Origin: Actinomyces denticolens
Lineage (GTDB): Bacteria > Actinomycetota > Actinomycetes > Actinomycetales > Actinomycetaceae
Reading direction: 5' to 3'
Assembly (NCBI RefSeq): GCF_002072185.1
Contig: NZ_MVIW01000009.1
Span: 1 to 64,000 of the forward strand
Length of the DNA stretch: 64,000 nucleotides
This document shows positions 51,756-64,000 of this stretch, piece by piece (positions within the stretch are counted from its first letter, which is position 1; each line of letters begins with the position of its first letter). The position numbers were made by a program, and so were the translations under genes. The notes under the pieces were generated by a model. The model had not been told where the DNA came from. It saw only the letters and a program-made list of their open reading frames with translations, and searched no databases.

Positions 51756-52061
51756 GTGGCCAGGGTAGCGGGAAGCACTGACACGAACCGGTGGAAGGAG
51801 CCCGGACGAGAGGGCGGCCCGGGCGCCGTCTCCCTTCAGCGCCCGGGCCCACCCAGTCCGTGCCATGCGGCGCGATCTGCCCTTCGCCCGGCCCGCTCAG
51901 GGGCGTGTGGCCGGATGCCGCATGGAGATCGATCAGGAGCGATCGCGTCCGCTCGGCGATCGATCTCATGGCTTCAGCATGCTGCGCCGCACCTGGTCGC
52001 GCCATGGATCGCACTCCCCACCCGGGGCCGGGTCGGCGGGCTCCCGGCGCTTCCAGCACGC
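51756..52061. other. Intergenic spacer with weak dyads
   Basis: 306 bp between two leftward genes. Apart from the -10 of the 50949 gene it holds an imperfect structure: GAGATCGATC (51925-51934) and GATCGATCTC (51958-51967) around a 23-nt spacer rich in GATC. No ORF with family support is seen. Confidence 0.5.
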
Positions 52062-59372
<7,311 letters not shown>

Positions 59373-59425
59373 TCACCACAAAATGGCGGCAGAATGCCGA
59401 TATCCGCCCCTGATAGCCTCGCGCC

Positions 59426-60487
59426 ATGGCCGGTGTGAGCAGGAGTTCGGGGGCGCCGTCGCTTGGCGACGTCGCTCGCCTGGCCGGCGTCTCCACGCAG
59501 ACGGCCTCACGCGTGTCCATGGGCGCCGGCAATGTCCGCCCGTCCACCCGCGAGCGCGTGCTGCGGGCCATGAGCCAGCTCGGCTACTCCCCCAACCGCG
59601 CGGCTCAGGCGCTGCGCCGCGGCTCCTTCAAGGCGATCGGAGTCCTCACCCAGCAGATCCAGCGCACCGGCGAGGCACTGACCACGGCGGGCGTCCTCGA
59701 GGAGGCGACGGATGCGGGCTACGCGGTGAGCCTCGTGCAGGTGGAGCGGCCCGAGTCCGATGACATGCGCACAGCGGCGGTCCGGCTCGCCCATCAGGCC
59801 ATCGACGGGCTCGTCGTCGTCCAGGCGGGCCGGGCGGGTCGCGAGCATCTCGCCCTGCCGCCGAGCATGCCCGTGGCCGTCTCCGACTCCGCGCTCGTGG
59901 ACTACTACCCCTCGGCCAGCGCGGATCAGGCCGGTGGGGTGCGCGAGGCCGTCAGTCACCTGCTCGCCCTGGGGCACCGGACCGTCCACCACGTGACCGG
60001 CCCCGAGGGCTCGCAGTCCGCGCTCATCCGCCGCGCCACATGGGCGGCGGGCCTGCGGGAGGCGGGGGCGCCGGTTCCCGAGCCGGCGCCCGGGGACTGG
60101 AGCGCGGCCTCCGGGTACCGGGCGGGACTGCGCCTGGCCGCCGACCCCGGGGTGACGGCCGTGCTGTGCGCGAATGACGAGATGGCCCTCGGCCTCATCC
60201 GCGCCATGCACGAGCAGGGGCGCGCGGTGCCGGCCGATGTGTCCGTCGTCGGCTTCGACGGGCTGGACCTGGGCGAGTTCAGCTTCCCGCCGCTGACGAC
60301 GGTCCGCCAGGACTTCAAGCGCCATGGGCGGGAGATGGTGCGCCTCATCCTGGAGCAGGTGGACTCCGGGGTGGTGGACGGCTCGCGGAGCATCATCATC
60401 CCCACCGAGCTCGTCCTGCGGGGCTCGACGGCGCCCCGGGGCGAGGGGTCGGCCCGGCAGGGGCGTGCGGACGCGCCACCGGTGTGA
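59426..60487 (+). CDS. LacI-family transcriptional repressor
   Basis: 353 residues. HTH SLGDVARLAGVSTQTASRV and hinge VRPSTRERVLRAMSQLGYSPNRAAQALR at 12-66, then a periplasmic-binding-protein-like sugar domain ending SVVGFDGLDLGEFSFPPLTTVRQD. Divergent from lacZ, so it likely represses the beta-galactosidase operon and responds to a galactoside. The hinge-helix motif is RAAQALRRG. TAGCCT at 59414-59419 lies 6 nt before the ATG (leaderless). Confidence 0.9.
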   Translation: MAGVSRSSGAPSLGDVARLAGVSTQTASRVSMGAGNVRPSTRERVLRAMSQLGYSPNRAAQALRRGSFKAIGVLTQQIQRTGEALTTAGVLEEATDAGYAVSLVQVERPESDDMRTAAVRLAHQAIDGLVVVQAGRAGREHLALPPSMPVAVSDSALVDYYPSASADQAGGVREAVSHLLALGHRTVHHVTGPEGSQSALIRRATWAAGLREAGAPVPEPAPGDWSAASGYRAGLRLAADPGVTAVLCANDEMALGLIRAMHEQGRAVPADVSVVGFDGLDLGEFSFPPLTTVRQDFKRHGREMVRLILEQVDSGVVDGSRSIIIPTELVLRGSTAPRGEGSARQGRADAPPV

Positions 60488-60500
60488 GCGCAATCGATTC

Positions 60501-61202
60501 ATGCCACTCAGCACCGACGCGTCCAGCACCCCGCCGATCACCCGCAGCGGCACCGCCTCCGAGCTCGTCGCCCACCTCGCCGAGCGCCTGACGCGGCAGG
60601 TCGAGCGCGATCCGGGTGGGCGCGTGATCGTCGGGATCGCGGGGGCGCCGGGATCGGGGAAGTCGACGGCGGCGCGCGAGCTGACGGGGCTCCTGGCCGA
60701 GGCGGGGGCGCTGGCGGGCGAGGTGCCGATGGATGGCTTCCACATGTCCAACGCGGTGCTCGACGAACTGGGGCGCCATGGGCGCAAGGGCGCTCCGGAC
60801 ACCTTCGACGTCGGCGGCTACCTGGCGGCCCTGGACCGCGTGCGGCGCGGCGAGGAGGTGCTGGTGCCGGTCTACCGGCGCGACCTGCATGAGCCGGTGG
60901 CCGCGGGCACGCGGGTGTCCGGGGGCGGTGTCGTCGTCACGGAGGGGAACTACCTGGCGCTGGAGGACGGCGGCTGGCAGGCGGCGCGCGAGCGCATGGA
61001 TCTGCTCGTCATGCTGGTGGTGGAGCCCGAGGAGCTGGCCGCCCGGCTCGTGGCGCGACACATGCATTTCGGCCGGGACCGCGCGGCCGCCGCGCACTGG
61101 GTGCGCGCCGTCGACCTCCCCAATGCCGCGCTGGTGCAGGCCAGCGCCTCCCGGTGCGACGAGCTCTGGACCTGCGCCCCGTCCTCCCACCGAGACCGGT
61201 AG
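60501..61202 (+). CDS. P-loop nucleoside/nucleotide kinase family protein (PanK/uridine kinase-like)
   Basis: 233 residues. Walker A IVGIAGAPGSGKSTAARE, then EVPMDGFHMSN, RKGAPDTFDVGGYLAALDRV, VPVYRRDLHEPV, VVVTEGNYLAL. This set is typical of the FrcK/YggC group related to pantothenate and uridine kinases; some members are tied to sugar transport. 13 nt after the regulator stop, so possibly co-transcribed with it. Its last codons (R-D-R-stop) lie in a dispersed repeat, and the true ancestral C-terminus may have been longer. Confidence 0.83.
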   Translation: MPLSTDASSTPPITRSGTASELVAHLAERLTRQVERDPGGRVIVGIAGAPGSGKSTAARELTGLLAEAGALAGEVPMDGFHMSNAVLDELGRHGRKGAPDTFDVGGYLAALDRVRRGEEVLVPVYRRDLHEPVAAGTRVSGGGVVVTEGNYLALEDGGWQAARERMDLLVMLVVEPEELAARLVARHMHFGRDRAAAAHWVRAVDLPNAALVQASASRCDELWTCAPSSHRDR

Positions 61203-61245
61203 AAAACGACATCGAAACCGGTCGATATCGCGATCGAAACCGGTC
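61191..61245. repeat. Dispersed CGAGACCGGTCGA dyad overlapping a stop codon
   Basis: Contains CGAGACCGGTAGA, ATCGAAACCGGTCGATATCG and GATCGAAACCGGTC. One C-to-A change in the first half-site creates the TAG stop of the kinase gene. Confidence 0.75.
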
Positions 61246-61277
61246 CCGTCCGCTGAGCAACGGCCTACGCTGGCATC

Positions 61278-61598
61278 ATGCTCGTGGCTTTCTCCGTGTC
61301 CCCGTCCACCACCGACGACCCCGACGGCTCCCTGTCCGCGGCTGTCGCCCGCGCCGTGCGCGTGTGCCGCGATTCGGGCCTGCCATGCGAGACGACGTCG
61401 ATGTTCACCACTCTGGAGGGCGAATGGGACGAGTGCATGGCGGTGGTCAAGCGCGCCTGCGAGGCCGTGGGCGAGGTGAGCCCGCGCGTCAGCCTCGTCC
61501 TCAAGGCGGACATCCGGCCGGGTTTCACCGGCCAGTTGACCGCGAAGGTCGAGCGGGTGGAGGAGCACCTGCGCCCGGGGCTCGACGACGTCGGCTGA
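61278..61598 (+). CDS. Thiamine-binding protein (MTH1187/YkoF-like, DUF77)
   Basis: 106 residues, the usual size. Ferredoxin-like fold pattern: MLVAFSVSPST, VARAVRVCRDSGLPCETTSMFTTLEGEWDECMAVVKRA, and RVSLVLKADIRPG. The family binds thiamine or its precursors in the cytoplasm. TACGCT at 61266-61271 lies 6 nt before the ATG (leaderless). Its 3' end converges on the lipoprotein gene with a 7-nt gap. Confidence 0.88.
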   Translation: MLVAFSVSPSTTDDPDGSLSAAVARAVRVCRDSGLPCETTSMFTTLEGEWDECMAVVKRACEAVGEVSPRVSLVLKADIRPGFTGQLTAKVERVEEHLRPGLDDVG

Positions 61599-61605
61599 GC
61601 CGGTC

Positions 61606-62721
61606 CTACCGGCGCGCCTCCTCCAGCAGCTCCGCCGCCAGCCGGGTGTTGTGGACGGGATCGGTGAAGGCGCTGCTGAGCGAGGCATCCTCGTCGACCT
61701 CCAGGTGCCCGCCCACGCAGGTGTAGGCGACGTACCCAGTCGGGTGGGTGGCGTCGCCCGCGTGCAGGACGACGGGGGTCCGGCCGCAGCTGTCGGCGGC
61801 GCGCAGGATGTCCACGGCCGTGTCCGCGTCCGGCCCCTCCTCACCACCGGGCAGACCGCTCACCGTGAGGACGTGGCCCTTCGTGTGGAGGTCGAGCTCG
61901 TCGGCGAACTGGGGGATCCACGGGTCGTGGGCCTCCAGGATCCGTCCCGTCATGCCCGGCAGGGCCTCGGCCGCCGGGTCGCCGGGCTCAAGGGCGACGT
62001 GAACCTTCCACCGCCGGGTCTCGGTGTAGAAGACGACGGCGCTCACGTCGGTGGGCGGAGCGTCGGCGACAGCGACCATCCCCTCGTGCAGGGCGTCCTC
62101 GTCCGGGTACGTCAGGGCGAGGGCGCCCTCCGAGCTCAGGAGGAGGCTCCCGGCTCCACGGGTGTTCACGGTCCGCGCGGCGGCGACGAGCCGCGCCTCG
62201 GCGTCGTGGTCACTGGGCCGGCTGGAGCTGGTGATCTCCAGGGCCGTGGGCACGTCCATCGCGCCCGTGATCTCGACGAGGACCTTGAGGACCGCATTGA
62301 CGCTCGGGGCCTCGCCCCTCGCCTCAGGGGGAAGGTTCTGGGAGAAGGCGGTCTGGACGTCGTCGACGAGGGAGAGGACATCGTCGGTGCTCAGGTCCTC
62401 GCGCGGGGCCAGGCGCACGCTGAAGGAGGTGGAGGAGCCCCCGGCGCAGCGGACGCGGGAAAAGGTGAGCTCGTCCGCGCGCTCGGCCAGGACGTCCTCC
62501 AGGGCCTGGCCCATCGTCTGATCCGATACCCGCCCCGGCGTCGGGGCGGCGGAGGCCGGGGCGGACCTACAGTCGAAGGGCATCTCGCGGTCCTCGAAGG
62601 GGTCGTCCTGCGCCCCACCGAACCCACAGGTGCTGAGGGCGAGAGCCGCGAGCGCAGCCACAAGGATCGCAGCGATGATGATGGTCCGGGGGGACGGGCG
62701 TCGGCGAAGCGGTGCGTCCAT
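61606..62721 (-). CDS. Putative lipoprotein of unknown function
   Basis: 371 residues. N-terminal TIIIAAILVAALAALALSTC looks like a signal peptide with a weak lipobox (LSTC); it could also be a plain membrane anchor. The mature part has two alpha/beta halves (about 85-215 and 220-365) with conserved-looking LEITSSSRPSDHDAEARL, and paired cysteines (CRS, CAGG, CGR, TCVGG). I do not recognise the family. ATG 62721 is used rather than an upstream reading to 62919 that would need an Arg-rich leader. Confidence 0.68.
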   Translation of the reverse strand: MDAPLRRRPSPRTIIIAAILVAALAALALSTCGFGGAQDDPFEDREMPFDCRSAPASAAPTPGRVSDQTMGQALEDVLAERADELTFSRVRCAGGSSTSFSVRLAPREDLSTDDVLSLVDDVQTAFSQNLPPEARGEAPSVNAVLKVLVEITGAMDVPTALEITSSSRPSDHDAEARLVAAARTVNTRGAGSLLLSSEGALALTYPDEDALHEGMVAVADAPPTDVSAVVFYTETRRWKVHVALEPGDPAAEALPGMTGRILEAHDPWIPQFADELDLHTKGHVLTVSGLPGGEEGPDADTAVDILRAADSCGRTPVVLHAGDATHPTGYVAYTCVGGHLEVDEDASLSSAFTDPVHNTRLAAELLEEARR

Positions 62722-62840
62722 GACGCCATGGTGGCCACTGGACTCGGCAGGAGCGATGGGGTGCGATGCCCGCCGCCGTCCCCGGGGTGGGGGTCGCGCC
62801 CGCGCTGGGCGCGACCGAGGCCGACGGAATCGGCTCGCGC

Positions 62841-63431
62841 TCAGTGCAGGGAGGCGTCGGGCTCGGTGAGCCTCCAGGCGTGGACGGGCACGGTCAGGCC
62901 CGCACGGGTCGGCGAGCACACGAGGGGCCCCGCCTCGGCCGCAGCGCCCGCGGGAATCGGAAGGACGCGCACGAGCCGCAGGTCGGCTGCGCCGTCGGCG
63001 CCGACGAGCCCCGCCCGCACGGTCATGGCGCCGCCGCTGCGGGAGACCCGCACGAGCACCCTGCGATCACGCCACTGGGGCACGGGGGCGACGGACCAGT
63101 CCGAGGTGCCGCTGGTGACGACGGCGCCCACCTGGCACGCGCCATCGGCGTACTCGACGCCGGCCTTGACCCAGTGCTCGTCGTCGAAGCGCACGAAGAC
63201 GCCCGCCTGATCGAACTGCTCGCGGAAGGCGGCGGTGAACTCGACCTCGACGGCGGAGTCATCGGGGAAGGCGGCGAGCAGGGCGTGCTCGGAGTCGTGG
63301 ATGAAGCCGTAGGAGGTGATCCGCCAGGCGTCCGAGCCCTCGACGGCGGTCACCAGGAGGTCGTCACCGCTCATCTCGGCACTCGCCGGCTCGTGCGTCC
63401 ATCTGCCCTGGTCCCAAGCGATCCGAGTCAT
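62841..63431 (-). CDS. DUF1349 family protein
   Basis: 196 residues of a concanavalin-like beta-sandwich. Family pattern: EFTAAFREQFDQAGVFVRFDDEHWVKAGVEYADG, followed by SDWSVAPVP and VLVRVSRSGGAMTVRAGLVG. DUF1349 proteins are thought to be carbohydrate-associated cytoplasmic proteins (some linked to arabinose metabolism), but no activity is established. TAGGTT (minus, 63439-63444) lies 7 nt before the ATG. Confidence 0.85.
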   Translation of the reverse strand: MTRIAWDQGRWTHEPASAEMSGDDLLVTAVEGSDAWRITSYGFIHDSEHALLAAFPDDSAVEVEFTAAFREQFDQAGVFVRFDDEHWVKAGVEYADGACQVGAVVTSGTSDWSVAPVPQWRDRRVLVRVSRSGGAMTVRAGLVGADGAADLRLVRVLPIPAGAAAEAGPLVCSPTRAGLTVPVHAWRLTEPDASLH

Positions 63432-63518
63432 GGCGCCAAACCTACCGCACCTACCGCGCGCGAGCCCGCTGCGGTCACAGCGACGCCGTCGACCTCGGGG
63501 CGCCTCCGGGCCCGCGTA

Positions 63519-63608
63519 TGAGATAACACCCTCAAGTATGAGATAACTGGCAGATTTTTGAGATAACTGACCTCCCTCATGAGATAACTCGCTTGTCCGT
63601 GAGATAAC
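63519..63608 (+). promoter_or_regulatory. Five TGAGATAAC direct repeats (likely operator array)
   Basis: Exact copies at 63519-63527, 63539-63547, 63559-63567, 63580-63588 and 63600-63608, spaced 20, 20, 21 and 20 nt, i.e. about two helical turns, so all face one side of the helix. The last overlaps the predicted -10 (TAACAT, 63605-63610) of the next gene and the fourth its -35 region. Probably binding sites for the AlbA_2-type protein encoded just behind. Confidence 0.8.
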
Positions 63609-63616
63609 ATGGGGAC

Positions 63617-64000
63617 GTGATCACGACACCCGAAGAACTTCAGGGAGCGCTGGCCCGTCTGGCCCTGGACCAGGGCGACTCCCTCAGCATCGAGGCCAAG
63701 ACCTTCTCCGAGTTCTCCCGGGACAGTCTTGGTCCGTCGCTGTGCTCGCTGGCGAACCTGCCCGGGGGAGGCGTCATCCTGCTGGGGGTGGATGAGCGGC
63801 ACGACAACCCCCTCGTGGGCGTCGACGACCCGCACGACCTCGCCCAGCGCGTCACGAGCCTCGCCCGCAAGGGGTTCACGCCGTCCCTGACAGTCCGCAC
63901 CGAGACCATCCACCTGGGCGGCACCGCCGTCGTGGCCGTCAACGTCAACGAGGCCGCCGTCAACCAGAAGCCGGTGACGTGGCACGGCAAGGCCTACATG
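63617..64000 (+). CDS. AlbA_2 (Schlafen-like) DNA-binding domain protein, 5' part
   Basis: 128 residues visible before the window ends. From GTG: the AlbA_2 domain with SIEAKTFSEFSRDSLGPSLCSLANLPGGGVILLGVDE, PHDLAQRVTSL and VVAVNVNEA, ending at RxAYM-like HGKAYM. Such proteins usually continue with an ATPase-like or winged-helix region and act as transcription regulators. The GTG has TAACAT 6 nt upstream (leaderless); the ATG at 63609 gives only three codons. The five upstream repeats suggest tight autoregulation. Confidence 0.83.
   Translation, partial: MITTPEELQGALARLALDQGDSLSIEAKTFSEFSRDSLGPSLCSLANLPGGGVILLGVDERHDNPLVGVDDPHDLAQRVTSLARKGFTPSLTVRTETIHLGGTAVVAVNVNEAAVNQKPVTWHGKAYM

Noticed and set aside
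63519-63608. TGAGATAAC array as a CRISPR
   Set aside because: Repeats are only 9 bp with 11-12-nt spacers and no cas genes; fits an operator array.

Overview
The window is about 70% GC and codes densely on both strands. It looks like a chromosome segment of a high-GC actinobacterium. An Actinomyces-like member of the Actinomycetaceae is my best guess, based on gene content, GC, leaderless gene starts and a T7SS/Tad locus; this is inference, and no rRNA or other decisive marker is present.

Layout. 1-9.9 kb is housekeeping and accessory: a truncated purine nucleoside phosphorylase-like gene, helicase hrpB, a fructosamine-kinase-like gene, tRNA-Ser(CGA), a sugar O-acetyltransferase, tRNA adenosine deaminase, a BCCT osmolyte transporter and upp. 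10.0-33.9 kb is the most unusual part. A compact rightward operon (16486-29889) joins Tad-pilus machinery (SAF/CpaB-like, CpaE-like, CpaF, TadB, TadC, Flp-like pilin, three TadE/G-like pseudopilins) to a LysM-BTAD membrane protein and a three-ATPase EssC/EccC-type T7SS motor. A WXG100 gene is transcribed divergently from it. On each side lies a related module read outward: a small helical WXG-like partner, a 620-700 aa putative secreted protein, a membrane-anchored two-cysteine protein, and a lipoprotein of the same kind. The lipoprotein ends of the two modules share a 372-bp, nearly perfect inverted repeat 23 kb apart, so the whole secretion locus could in principle invert. The right-hand large protein appears to be frameshifted near its end.

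34-45 kb: an exported protein of possible beta-propeller type, the metNIQ methionine importer preceded by a SAM-I-like riboswitch, an alpha/beta hydrolase, a low-Mr tyrosine phosphatase, a DUF885 protein, a MerR regulator with a carboxymuconolactone-decarboxylase-like gene, and an M20 amidohydrolase. 45-49.4 kb is a nucleoside salvage cluster: a ribokinase-like gene divergent from nucleoside hydrolase, CNT/NupC transporter and a second nucleoside hydrolase. 49.5-54.4 kb: a DUF4143 ATPase with a striking nested palindrome upstream, an unknown protein, an LssY-like membrane protein and nrdF. 54.6-60.5 kb is a lactose-type operon (lacZ plus GPH permease) divergent from a LacI-family regulator. 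60.5-64 kb: a P-loop sugar/nucleoside kinase, a thiamine-binding protein, a lipoprotein, a DUF1349 protein, and the start of an AlbA_2-type DNA-binding protein preceded by five TGAGATAAC repeats.

Two features recur across the window. A 33-bp GC-rich dyad (CGAGACCGGTCGA ... TCGAAACCGGTC) sits just behind gene 3' ends at several places. And about fifteen genes have a -10-like hexamer only 6-7 nt before the start codon and no Shine-Dalgarno sequence, as expected for leaderless transcripts; I used this to choose starts.
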